Part shown: piece after piece, positions 45,725 to 57,000 of the stretch
Position numbering within the stretch: the first letter of the stretch is position 1
Layout: each line of letters begins with the position of its first letter
Source: Akebia trifoliata
Taxonomy: Eukaryota > Streptophyta > Magnoliopsida > Ranunculales > Lardizabalaceae
DNA: 64,000 nucleotides
NCBI GenBank assembly: GCA_017979445.1
Contig: CM030711.1
Span: forward strand, 3,038,001 to 3,102,000
Direction of reading: 5' to 3'
Notes under the pieces: generated by a model
Databases searched by the model: none
Told to the model about the DNA's origin: nothing
What the model saw: the letters and a program-made list of their open reading frames with translations, nothing else
Translations under genes and position numbers: made by a program

Positions 45725-47769
45725 TTCCATTCTTCTTAAGCTTTTGATGATTTGAACCTTGGAAGAACATTTATTATACAGATCCCAGGAGATATGGTGG
45801 TGAATTGTATGATTGTAGCTATGGTGGCTCATGCAAATGAACCATCTGAGTTCATCTACCAAGTGGGTTCGTCTTTAAAAAATCCTTTGATATCAATCAG
45901 TTTCAAAGATTATGGATACAATTACTTCTCAAAGAATCCATGGATCCAAAAAGATGGAAAGCCCGTCAAGGTTACCAAACCAGTTGTCTTCACCACAATG
46001 CCCAGTTTTTACACATTCATCGCTGTGCGCTACAAATTACCATTGAAGGTTAGTTTCTAGCATTTTTGGAAAAAAATTGTGTTAGATACTATTGATTTAG
46101 ACAAATTTTTATTGACACACCAACATTTCCTTGTTACACCACGATTAATTAAGTTATGTTTCACTTCCCAACAAAAACTTAAGCCATGTCAGAAGTAACA
46201 TTTCCGCGTCAAAATTTTCTTAGAAGGAAAAAAAAAATAAACACTACCGATTCCGCTATCAACAATGACCCATCAAAAAGAACATGTTGACATTAACGAT
46301 GATTGTCTACTCCGACCTCTTGATGCTGTTCGATCTTGTGCACTTTGCTCTACGATGATATCTCTCCATCAAAGAGAAGGAAATATCCAGACCTAATAAT
46401 TCTTTCCAAGTGAGAATGATATTCTCATCTTCTTTTTTTTTTTTTTTTTTTTATAATTTAGTTTGGAGTGTAATAAGTAAAAGTTGGGGTGCCAATAGAA
46501 ACTCTCTTGATTTAATGTTATTGCCGTGGTGGCTGTTGTTGTAGCTGGCCTTTTTAGGCTAATCAACCAAGAGTTTATTAGATTTAAAAAATAAAAAAAA
46601 AAATACAAAATACAAAAACAAGGGGGCATACCCCCTAATTTAGGGTACTGATTAAAAGAATTAAGCTCCATTGCATCATCCAATCTTGGATAGGTTTCAA
46701 ATCTACTTGAACACAACAATAAGGCCTTATTTGAAAGATTTGAGGTTGGCTAATTAAACGAATTTTGTTGGTCTAGTCCACTTTGTTCAAGTCAAGTCTT
46801 TTGTCGTAAGTGTGAATTCATATCTACTTTCATTGTCTTTATTTGTGTTTTTTTTTTTCTTTCTCTCACTCTTTTAGGGTCTTCATATTTATTTTAATTG
46901 AAGATAATCAGACTTTTTTATAAGTAAATTGGACTTGAACTCACAACCTCTAAGTTGTTTTGTAATGTGTCAAACTAATTGAGCTATGGGTCTAAGCTCC
47001 ATGATCGGCCTTTGTTGAGCATACCAAACCATTTAAGTCAATTTTGTCTTAATTTATCACCTATAGGAGTTACTCCTAATTTTCTTTTAATACGGTTAAG
47101 CTTCCAATGGATAGTTAATTCCGAGTTCTTCCATTCATCCATCTCAACATATCTCTGTCTCTACTATACTTTTGTTTATTAATATGAAAAGATTCAGCTT
47201 CATAAAACATTATATTTCTTGAACGTTGCCGCTGCCATTGTGGTTGTTAGAAATGTGCTACAATCTTCCATTTATTGTTGTTGTTACAACTACATAACAT
47301 GTCATGCATTTATAGTACTTGTTGGTGTTGTTGATCTTTCAATGTGGTACTTTTCTTTTTAGGGTTTGCAATTGGTGAATGCAATATTTTGTCAATATTT
47401 TCGTGACTTGTATAGCGATCAAAATAAGAAGATCAACTTTGTTTTGCGTTTGGTGGAACTTTATAAACCCTACATATTCTTTGAAGGAAGGTATGCCATT
47501 CTATGTTTATTTAATTTTTTTAATTTTGTGTGTATGAGGGTCCAATTAGACATCCTGAGAAATTAATTAATCTATTTTTTTTTTAAATTTCTAATATTTA
47601 GTTTTTTACGTAATGTAGCTTTGACGATTTAAACACAGAAAGATTGCGAAGGTCAGTGAAAGAAAATGAAGTGGAGGAAGATATATTTTACTTCGATCCC
47701 AAGTGCATCAATTGGGACAATTACATCAATATTCACATCCAAGGCGTCGTCAAATACGTTTTCAAATGA
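39823..47769 (+). CDS. Fatty acyl-CoA reductase, copy A (FAR3/CER4-like), ten exons
   Basis: Exons read by hand: 39823-39901, 40028-40131, 40305-40507, 40860-40960, 41181-41373, 43228-43389, 44342-44423, 45782-46048, 47363-47490, 47619-47769. All introns are GT-AG, and the 1470-nt CDS encodes 489 residues. Domains seen: an NAD(P)-binding Rossmann motif TGSNGFLAK (18-26), [14 protein letters not shown] after it, HVSTAYVCGE, the catalytic YxxxK as YVFTK (Y237, K241), and a C-terminal FAR_C/sterile-type domain (about 395-485) ending FDPKCINW...YVFK. Known role of the family: NADPH-dependent four-electron reduction of very-long-chain acyl-CoA to primary alcohol, for wax or suberin, usually at the ER. 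Chain length cannot be told from sequence. Odd: N21 replaces the usual small residue in TGSTGFLAK. The second copy starts 14.2 kb downstream. Confidence 0.92.
41025..41102 (+). repeat. tRNA-derived SINE-like element 3, in FAR-A intron 4
   Basis: GCCAACTTAACAAGTTGGTA carries an A-box-like motif, and GGTTCAACTCC (41076-41086) a B box. Absent from the 101-bp intron 4 of FAR-B. Confidence 0.55.
41634..42118. repeat. GGCACCCCAACTTTTACTTATTAC MITE in FAR-A intron 5
   Basis: Left arm ATTGGCACCTCAACTTTTAC at 41655, and right arm GTAAAGGTTGGGGTGTCAAT near 42085. The centre includes a 36-base T run (41891-41926). The left 250 bases match the inverse of 46240-46505. The right part (41990-42115) is itself palindromic and may be a second insertion. 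Confidence 0.6.
42951..43165. mobile_element. GAGTCGTGATAA-type fold-back MITE, copy 5, in FAR-A intron 5
   Basis: Starts AGTCACGATAATTTGTC and carries GGCATACTCAATCGACTTG. The right arm is eroded (CATGCATGCTAGGTAGG) and ends near TTTACTATCACATTGG. It lies about 60 bases upstream of exon 6 and is absent from the same intron of FAR copy B. Confidence 0.65.
43625..43790. repeat. Relic fold-back element in FAR-A intron 6
   Basis: Contains TTTTTCAAAACATAGGTTAA, GATCATCCTCACAAAAAATC and CACTTTTGACAGATTTAGAA, matching the arms of the 18.9-19.3 kb element. It is private to FAR copy A. Confidence 0.5.
44125..44301. repeat. Old MITE in FAR-A intron 6, shared with FAR-B
   Basis: Runs from TTAAGTATAGCCTCACAACT to ACGAGTTTTAGAACTATGAT, ending about 40 bases before exon 7. 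The TTTTAAAACTATG-type end relates it to the CATGGTTTTAAAA family. The same sequence lies at the same place in FAR-B (59092-59264). Confidence 0.7.
46105..46505. repeat. GGCACCCCAACTTTTACTTATTAC MITE in FAR-A intron 8
   Basis: Left TATTGACACACCAACATTTC, right GTAAAAGTTGGGGTGCCAAT followed by AGAAACTCTC. It is the inverse of the copy in intron 5 and is missing from FAR-B intron 8. Confidence 0.6.
46918..46992 (-). repeat. tRNA-derived SINE-like element 4, in FAR-A intron 8
   Basis: On the minus strand CCATAGCTCAATTAGTTTGA (A box) precedes GTTGTGAGTTCAAGTCC (B box). Confidence 0.5.
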
Positions 47770-48871
47770 TGCTGACAAAGATACGGATGCCAAGCAGTTC
47801 CGGATACAAAATTATATATTATTATTATTATTATTACTACTAGTAAAATGTGCATGCATTGCATGGTGAATGTTATATAATTATTATGTAATCAAAGGTG
47901 TATATAAATAATGGGTTTTGTTAATGTGCGCCATAAGGGCACAAGTTAAAGTGCGATAAATACATCTTTGCAAATAAGCATTTGAGGGTATTTTGGTAAA
48001 AACACATTTAAGGGCATTTTCGATACAAAATCCAATTTCCAAAGTGTAACTATTGCACTTTAACTTGTGCCCTCAGGGCACACGTTAACAAGACCCATAA
48101 ATAATATTTGTACCTAGTTTGAACCAATTATTGGCTTGGTTCCTAAAACAGTGATGTATAAGAAGAAACAATCCACATACAACATTAATGGAATCATCTT
48201 TTAGATGAATGTAGAGATTGACCACTCTTTGCCTAGTAAAAATTTGGGAAAATTACTTAATGGACCTAGACTCTAAACACTACCTAGCTTTTGGGCGCTA
48301 ATTTGACGTTAAAAAACTTTTTTCTTTCTTAATAACCCTTCACCTCCTTTCAATATTTGAGATGAACAATTCAAATCGTCAACATTGACAATTCAAATCA
48401 TTGAGATTGAACTTGAATCTAGTCATTGAGATCGACATTTTACAATCGTCGATATCAAAGATTATAAATCACATATTCAACATTTGAACATGAATCATTG
48501 AGATAAAAGATTTGAATCATCAATCTTGATGATTTAAGTTTGATATTTTATAGGGATGAGAGGACATTAAGAAAGAAAAATTTTACTAACTGGCTTGTAA
48601 AGCCACCACCCCATGAGCCAGGGTGCATTTAGAAAGAAGTCCCTGTATAGATGGGTCCATTAAGTAATTTTCCAGAAAAAAAAAATTGACAATAAAGTTT
48701 CGCAGCATCTCATATTTTTAGAAATTTTTATTATATAAAAATGAAAAACCTCATGTGAAAATTAAGGTTAGAATTTATAGATGTGATAATGGCATGTCAA
48801 ATGTTTTATATGAGTAAAATTAATATCTACAAAGTATTCTTTCGATCAACCCTACAACTTGATTGTTTACA

Positions 48872-49058
48872 TAAAGCTAGGACCAAAATTGTTCCTCCGG
48901 GTTTGAGTCTTGGGATACAGAACTACACTTCCTCATAAAAATGTGTATCCCAAGGGAATTGTGTATCCTGAGACCTATAGATCTACGATTTCCAAAGTTA
49001 TCACGATAGGAGAGTCAATTGAGTGTGCCACATGAGAGTAGTCAGGTTATCACAACTC
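48872..49058. mobile_element. GAGTCGTGATAA-type fold-back MITE, copy 6 (left end worn)
   Basis: The right arm is intact (GAGTGTGCCACATGAGAGTA then GTCAGGTTATCACAACTC). The left arm is degraded except for the loop GGGATACAGAACTACACTTC. Only 40 bases separate it from copy 7. Confidence 0.65.
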
Positions 49059-49097
49059 TTTTTAGATCCTTCTATAGATGTTGGTTAGTAATTTTAT

Positions 49098-49317
49098 GAA
49101 TCGTGATAATTTGACTACCCCACGTGGTAAACTCAATCGACTTCCTTGACATGATAAATTCAGCAACCGTAGATCTTCTCTCTTCGGGATACACAGCTGC
49201 ACTTCCTCATAAAAATGTGTATCTCAAGGAAAATTTGTATCCTAAGAGTGCAGATCTATGATTTTTGAACTTGTAACGTCAAGTATTCCACGTGAGGTAG
49301 TCAGGTTATCACGACTC
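49098..49317. mobile_element. GAGTCGTGATAA-type fold-back MITE, copy 7 (best preserved)
   Basis: Starts GAATCGTGATAATTTGACTA, ends AGTCAGGTTATCACGACTC. The inner arms have CCCCACGTGGTAAACTCAAT and the inverse. Flanks TAATTTTAT (49089-49097) and TAATTTTTA (49318-49326) are similar, suggesting a target duplication of 8-9 bases, though the AT-rich context weakens this. Confidence 0.75.
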
Positions 49318-50254
49318 TAATTTTTATTTGTAAATGAGGATAAGACACTAAATGACTATGGAACGGGGAGGATAGAATGAGGTGGATCTGACATACTCCC
49401 TGAATCTTAGATGATAATTGTTTGAACTAAGGTCATTTTCCTAGTCGCGGAAAGATGATGCAAATTTGTTGTTCTAATAACTTATCTAAAAAAATTAGAA
49501 CATGAAAGAATTAAAATGTAACTCCCTCATCAATTGTTCCGCAATGTAATGTATTTATGTATTTCATAGATTAAAAAAAAAAACATCAAATTGGCAATTG
49601 TAGATGTAATTTCTTGCATTCACCTCAAAAAAACACACACACACAAGATCTGAGTCGTTCTACTATATTCCATATCTTTATTATGTAAGTATCTCTTTTA
49701 CATTATAGTTCTGTGAGATCACTCTCTTGTGTCAATTTTTTTCCCCTCCCTCTTTACAATGACTTTTAGACTGTTAAAAAAAAAATTAACTAAACCTAAA
49801 AAATCAAATCAAATCTTAATTAAATTATAATTATCATATTTATCACTATCTAAATATAATAATTAACCAAATACAAAGAATCCTTCAAAATTGAGATTCT
49901 TTCCTAATTAGACAAGGTCCCATTTAAACAATATCACAAGTCTATCTGGAGATGCACATTGATTGGTGCGACATAACTGGTCCAAATGGGAGTGGATTTT
50001 ATCTCTCCATAGTGTTTTCCTACCTAGCTAACTCATGATTAGTTAACGTGACACACACTCGTGAACTAATTTTGCCCCGTCTTCTACAATATGCCTTCGA
50101 TTTTACTAAAGGAAAATAAACATACAATCAATAAGATCTTCTTTTAACAATGTTTGTTGAATTTTTTGTCTATGATGCCCTATTTACTTAAATAAAACAC
50201 ATTGTTTGAAACAACCTATTTTACCACAACATTTTTTTTTAACCAGAGTATTTG

Positions 50255-51250
50255 AGCCTCTTACAATATTCAACTAATCTTCGGGGCATGTGCAATCCCC
50301 TCCCGCCAGACACACCAAGTAAATTCTGGGATAAATCCCTGAGGAAAAAATTTTACTCGTAGAATTTTGCGCACAAAAATCTAGGATCCACCAATCACAT
50401 GAGCCTGTGTATATTAATGTTCTAAATTTTGGACCGGTCATTGGCCCGTATGAGTGAAAGGGTCGGTCCAAAGCAGTCCATCCGGTGGGTCTAACCGGTT
50501 AGACCCAAATATGAAATATTCCATAAATATTTTAAATTTCTTCGTAAAATCAAGTTTCTTTTACTCCAAAAACATGATCCAGTGTTGCATGATTTAGATT
50601 ACAAGGTTACAAGAACTTTTACAACGACAGCAACAACAAAAATTAAGAACTTTTACAAAAAATAATAATAATAAAAATTCTGTAAATTTGAATTTGAAAT
50701 TTATGTAGCTGTTCATTTTCAAAGCATGGATCAAACCCGAAAATAATAATTTTATTTATTTATATATTTATTTTAAATCTGGTCTAAAAATGAGTTTTAG
50801 GGGTGCATGGTCTTACTAAACATGTGGATCCAACAATTAAAATAGTACTAAGTTCGATTATTTTCCATTAGTTTGTAAGAGAATACCTAAGTTTAAGGGG
50901 GTGTGTCATCAATTTTAAAACACATGACCTATCTCAAATATTCACCAAAGTGTAGAAGGGTACGTGAAAAACCACCTAAAAGTTGGACCAGTCCTTTTAC
51001 AAATCCTGCCGGGTCATTAATCAAAACCAATTTAATCAGTTGAATCAGACGGGTCAATTGATTTTTTCAAAAGTGGATTTATTTTTTTCGTTGACTCGAC
51101 CGTAGAAACAAAAGGTTCTGGTCGAACCTGGTCAGATCAACTGGACCGATCTGGTTTTTAAAACAATGGCATGTATTTGATGTGGCACGCACTGAAGAGT
51201 CTGTGAGCACTGTAACGGAAAATTCTCCGAGCAAAAAATCATTCCCCCTA
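50255..51250. repeat. GAGTCTGTGAGCAC repeat with a nested 0.74-kb insertion
   Basis: ATCCACCAATCACATGAGCC (about 50388) and GAAGAGTCTGTGAGCACTGT (about 51194) are adjacent parts of the repeat that is nearly contiguous at 1050-1160. Between about 50422 and 51165 lies an insert with inverted ends (ATGTTCTAAATTTTGGACCG; inverted GATCGGTCC...TTTTAAAACAATG). Confidence 0.5.
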
Positions 51251-51899
51251 AGGGGTATCCAACCCATAAATTCTTATGAGCCAAACTGATTTTTTATTTT
51301 TATTTTTATTTTTATTTTTAATGTTGTTTTTATAAAATCAGGTCAGACCTGGTCCAACCCTCCATCTAGTACGACTTACAAACGCTACTAATAACCAAAG
51401 GAATTAATAGTGTACGTGTCAAATAGGTTTACTTGGCTTACTTACCATAGACTTGATGATTTCTTCCACTATTGCTTATTGATCTTTTATTTTATTTAAT
51501 GTACTGTGTGACCAACGTTTCTGTCCAAAGTCAATAGCGTAGCTCTCCCAAAAATTTTAAAGAGATACAACGTGATGCAATTTACTTATCATAGTTAATG
51601 ATATATTAGGCCTTGCTGGTACGCTTTTGGCTCAACTATCCCCAATGGAAGGTAACTGCCCACCTAATGTGTTAATTCTAATACAAAAACTATTATTGAT
51701 GATAATGAAGATGATGACGACACGATGACGGTGGTTAGAGAATATCTAGATGGAGCCCATAATCATGTTTACTATAAGTGGCTAATGGTGATTGTGATAC
51801 TAATGGTAGTATATATGGAACAAGTCACCATTAATATTGATCTATCAAGAACGACGGTTACAAAATTTCGAGATGAAGACCATGATCATGTTTACCAAT

Positions 51900-52195
51900 C
51901 ATATTTTTAAAACTTGTTGACTTGACTTGATTGGATTTTTTGGTGACTAGCTTAGCATCAAATTGCTAAATCAACTTGGAAATTCAGCTTGGTCAACAGT
52001 TAAATCGGTCGAGTCAACAAGAAAATGTACCGAGTTGTGTTAAAAACTTGATTGAGTTCTTCGACTATATACAACATTTTGTGGAGAAAAATAATTATTC
52101 TATGTATTTTAAATATCAAATGACTTGTGAGTTTTCGACTTGACTCAACTCAATGGACATTCAAGTCGAGTCGAGTTTTGAGCTTTAAAACTATG
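51900..52195. repeat. TTTTAAAACTTG-ended element, probably hAT-like MITE
   Basis: Left ATTTTTAAAACTTGTTGACT, right GAGCTTTAAAACTATG. The interior is rich in GACTTGACT / GAGTCAACAAG-type words, as in the FAR intron 6 element. Confidence 0.5.
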
Positions 52196-52954
52196 TTGCT
52201 AAAATTTGGCTAATGGAAATCATGGAAGTGTAAAGGATATACATTACCAATATTAGTACATGGATGACAATGGCTGCACAGATCTCGAGATGAACTCATA
52301 ATCATTTTACTCATGTGACTAATGGTGATGATGATTATGATACCAAGGATGATTTGAAACAAGTCAAAAACTTATTGAAAGCATGCCTGAATCCTCGACA
52401 ATTAGAAAAATATTGATAATAGCTTAATAGTCAATATTACACATGTGATATGTTGTTTTTTTTTTTATTACACATGAGATGTTGTTAATCTATTGGAATG
52501 GTGCTCGGAAAACATATCTTTTTTTTCTATATGTAATCTTTAATGGATAAGCAAAAATAATTGATTGAAATTAGTTGTATTAGTGATACTAAATTAGGAA
52601 TCAAATTTAATTAATATTAAACCATAGATGATATGTTTGTATAAAATCATAAGATCAGGGAGTCTTCATTACTACAACCATACGTGGCCAAAAAAATATA
52701 CAAATTGGCATTGATTATCTTTTGGAGTTTATATTGCTGCACCAACTTTTCTATAACATACCAAACCCCTAATTAAATATGATTTGGAGAGTGGATAACC
52801 AGTCTATATTTTAATAATTGCATCCCTTATATTTCTGTCTAAGCTAATATTCAGGTGACCAAATGTGGATAACCAGTCTATGGGCATTAACCTTTTATTG
52901 GTCCAAAATTGCTATTGAGCCAATCCCTCGGAGTTAAAAGGACAAGTTATTATA

Positions 52955-53629
52955 TTCATATTTTAAAACCCTTCAATTTGATTTTGAGGTCACTTGACAC
53001 CAAATTCTATTGTACCAACTAGTCAACTCAATCAAAATAACTCAAAAACGCATTGAGTCAGGTCAAAAACATCACCGAGTTATTTGATTATTCATAATAT
53101 TTTTGTGTAGAATAGAAAGTAAATTTTTTTTTTTCATTAATATAACTTCCTCTCATTACTTAGCATACATCTATATATATATATGGGGAATACTAATGTC
53201 CACTACTTTATAGGGACGTTAGCATTCTCTAACATTTTTATTTTTCAATAATACCTGTTTTTTTTTTTTAGTGAAAAAGATAAGGGTTTATTGATCTTTT
53301 AAATAATAAGTGATTATCTCCTTGATTGTCAAATCATTTATTGCAAACAAGATATTTAATTCTAAAGATTAAATGCCCTTAACATTTATTATGTGAGATA
53401 CATGTATTTATTATGTAAATAAGTATTTATTATATCTAATATAACTATATATTTTCATTAAAAGATAAATTAAATAAGGGTATTATTGAAAAATAGAAGT
53501 GTTGAATAAGGCTAACATCCCCATGAGATCTTGGACGTTAGCATTCTCCTATATATATATAAGGGCGAACTTGCAAATTTTGATGTGGATTCGACTCGAT
53601 AGATATTTGATCAAGTTTTAAAATCATGA
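52955..53629. repeat. TTTTAAAAC-ended element interrupted by the 53185 insertion
   Basis: Left TTCATATTTTAAAACCC, right CAAGTTTTAAAATCATG. The interior AACTAGTCAACTCAATC matches the 51.9 kb copy. The TA tract in its middle was the site of the nested element. Confidence 0.5.
53185..53549. mobile_element. TA-flanked fold-back element, fourth family, nested
   Basis: Left end GGGGAATACTAATGTCC and right end (complement) GGAGAATGCTAACGTCC are inverted repeats that continue inward to CAATAATACC. (TA)n lies on both sides (53171-53184, 53550-53561). It interrupts the repeat at 52955-53629. Its ends are unrelated to those at 18.5-20 kb, but the flanking TA preference is the same. Confidence 0.75.
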
Positions 53630-53814
53630 CATTGACAGACTGATCGAGGATGAAATCAAATGTTGGCTATTGATCGATTTCCATTTTGCTTTATTTATTC
53701 TTTTAATTTTCTTTTTTTTTTAAATTATGGTGTGTAATATCAATATTATAAAAACTTAGTGTGATAATATAATATAGATCTCTTATCGTTTCCTAATAAA
53801 CTATTAGATTTTGA

Positions 53815-54056
53815 TCAGTGATCAAGGAGGTCAATGATCCCACGCAAATGTAAAATCACAAGCAAGTGGGTGGTGGTAAACTATTAAATTTTAAAATAAT
53901 TGCAATCCAACCTACTATTAATTGACCCAAAAACATGAATGACCATTTTCGTGTACTCTATTATTTGAATTTATACATATATATAAACACATCCATTGAT
54001 CAAACCTTGTCTCAAGGGTTTCCTCATATTTTCTCTTTCTTTCAATTTCTTTTCAA
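53815..54056 (+). promoter_or_regulatory. FAR copy B proximal promoter, shared with copy A
   Basis: TATATATAAACAC starts near 53977, about 80 bases before the ATG. AATCCAACCTACTATTAATT and the pyrimidine-rich leader match the copy A promoter. Similarity fades upstream of about 53815, which marks the approximate 5' edge of the duplicated unit. Confidence 0.6.
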
Positions 54057-57000
54057 ATGGAATTGAATGGTATTGTGGAGTCTCTTGAGAACAAGAGCAT
54101 CCTAGTTACTGGTTCTACTGGATTTCTAGCAAAGAGTACTATTGATCTTCCTTTCCCTCTTTCATATAAATGCAACAATCTTCTTACCTTATAGAATAAA
54201 ACCTGTAAAACGAAAGTCCAAATTATGATTTTTTGGTTTCTTTTCATGCAGTTTTTGTAGAGAAAATACTTAGAATTCAGCCCAATGTGAAGAAGCTCTT
54301 TCTTCTTTTAAGAGCACCAGATTCAAAGTCTGCTACACATCGCCTGCATAACGAGGTTCGCAGTTATATATTTTTTTCTTTTCTTTTTGAGATATAAGAA
54401 GATCTCATTAATTTGTCAAGTTGATTTGAAGTTAAAAAGTTTCAAATTCGGCCGAACAATCTTACTTAATGCTCATGGGTGTCCTTGATTAAGTTTCTAA
54501 GCTTCATTTTACCTGCCGGTTCTGTTCGATTTATTAAGTGGGTATGAGTCCAATTACATTTGATATGTAGTGCTGTAACTTGTTTTAATTTTAGGTTATT
54601 GGGAAGGAGGTATTCAGGGTTATGAGGGAGAAATGTGGCATTGGTTTCGATTCCTTTATGTCGAACAAGCTGACACCTGTTGCTGGGGACAGTTCTTGCG
54701 AGGACTTGGGAATAAAAGACTCCGATTTGAGAGAAGAGATGTGGAGAGAAGTCGAAATTGTCGTCAACTTAGCTGCAACCACCAACTTTGAAGATAGGTA
54801 ATCATGCTTCTTGGAACTGAAGTGTTTCTAATGTAATCACTTCTATATATAAGAACTACGATTGCACCATCTATATTGCTTGTGATAGTGTTTAGAAAGT
54901 GCTTTCTAGGGTTTAGAAGGACTTCTAGATGCTATACAGCATTTGGTGGAATCAAATGAACTGATGATGATGGGGAAGGATGTTTGAATCAAGTTATGAC
55001 GAGAGATGTCCCTAAAACTGGTCGAGTGGATCTGACTATAAGGATTTCACCCATACTATGGGTCCTTGGCTCAACTTGTGGCATCCAAAAAATTTCAAAA
55101 AGTCGCCTTTTTATTTTTTTTTACATTTGAATTCCACGTTAAAAAAAAAAACATTCTTTTTTAAAATGTGGGATTTGATACATAATAAAATTTTATGATT
55201 CACAAACGTAGAAGTATGGGATTTGATGATAATACTTTGATCTTATGATTTTTCATTTATTTTCAATAGTTTATTATTTTGAATAAAAGATATGTTGATG
55301 AGTAATCTTTTTTTGGCATGATAACATGTATAATTATGTTTGAAAACATATTATATTGGAAATATTGAATAAATTAAAATAAATATCTTATTTATTATTA
55401 GATATATACATTTTTTATATTTTATATTTTATTGTTTTTTTCCTGTTTCTTTCTCGTTTGCTACGTTTTTCCGAAGTTTCCCTTTGTTATTTTAAACCCA
55501 TACTCCAACTTTGTAATTATATTTAGTATGAAAGTGTTTTTAAAAAATGGTCTAGGCACTTTTATCATTAGTTGAAAAAAAATATTAAAAAGGATATTTC
55601 TTTTGTTGAAATCTAGAGGTTTGTGGTGTTGGATTGCCAATGTGTGGTAATCCATGCGGGTACAAAGACCCTTGGTAAGATTTAAAATCCTACCAAATTA
55701 ATCAAGCTAACTAGCCTGACTCTTATTTAAAACACAAACATTTCGTCCCCAATTCCCATAATTTTTTTTCATCACTTTCCCACAAAAGAGGGAACCCAAA
55801 AAATGGATCCACGCAATTTTTATTTATAGTTATTTTTGGCTTTTAAATTCTGTAAGAATCTAGAGTTCACATCTCAAATATGCTTTTGACTTTGGAAATT
55901 AAGTGTTTTTGATGGACTAAAAGCTAAGAAATGAAAGATTTTTATCATGTGCAGATATGATGTTTCATTGGGTATCAATACTTTTGGTGCCAAGCGTGTC
56001 TTGGATTTTGCAAAAAAGTGTGTGAAACTAGAAATGCTTCTCCATGTTTCGACAGGTGATGAGTTACTTAATTTTGGTTTGTAAGCGAAGTTGTCACCGT
56101 CGTCTTCTTAGTAAGAACGGCCTTATAGTGTATTAACATTTCATATGATGTTTCAGCTTATGTGTGCGGAGAAAATTCGGGACTTATATTAGAGAAACCT
56201 TTCAAAATGGGTGAAACACTCAACGGAACCTCAGGTTTAGACATTGAACAAGAGCTAAAGCTGGGGGAAGAAAGATTGAAAGAACTACGAGCTCAAGAAG
56301 CTACAAAAGAAGAGGAAACAATCGAGATGAAAGAATTTGGCTTAAAGAGGTTTGGAATTCTGCTACTATACTTGTAAAACTGCGTAAACCAAGAACACAA
56401 ATAGGGCAAAGAAAATAACTAATGTTGATGGAAAAAAAGAAAACTTTATTAATAATTGGATGAAATTACAAGCACCATTAATGGAGCATATATGGAAAAT
56501 TATACAGCTTTAAAGATAGATATAAAATAAAAGACTAATGCTTGAGTGACTTCACAGGACACCTCCACCGAAATCATGGGTCCCCTCTACATTTTGGTGC
56601 CTAAATGCCCTCATCTTTAAGCTCTGGCCAACTTTTTCCCCTGAACTAATCATCTTCAATCTAGATTTCCTCCCCAGAACTAATCATCTTAAACTTTTTT
56701 TTTGAAACCGAGATATTCAAGCCTCTTAGAGGACCCGATTAATCCTTCGGGCACTTGCAATCCCCTCCCCTCACTCGGTGTATAATTGATATTGACAATA
56801 CTTTGGAGGGTCGGTATATAAGTAGATAGATTTATGAATAATGCTAAAGTGGCCTCAAGATTGGACCTTGCGTGGCACAGCTTGACGTGAAAGCGTTTGG
56901 GGACCATAGATACTTTTCCTTGCGACACGAGTGAAAAACATCTATGGTTCCTATCCACTTTCACGTCAAGATGTGTGACATGAGGTCCAATCTTGAGGTC

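Larger units (their letters stand above)
47770..50254. other. FAR-A 3' flank and intergenic
   Basis: The first 50 bases (GCCAAGCAGTTCCGGAT) match those after FAR-B (CCCAAGAAGTTCCGGATT), so they are shared 3' UTR. A fold-back at about 47920-48100 has GTGCGCCATAAGGGCACAAG and inverse CTTGTGCCCTCAGGGCAC. Two MITEs follow at 48.9-49.3 kb. Confidence 0.6.
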
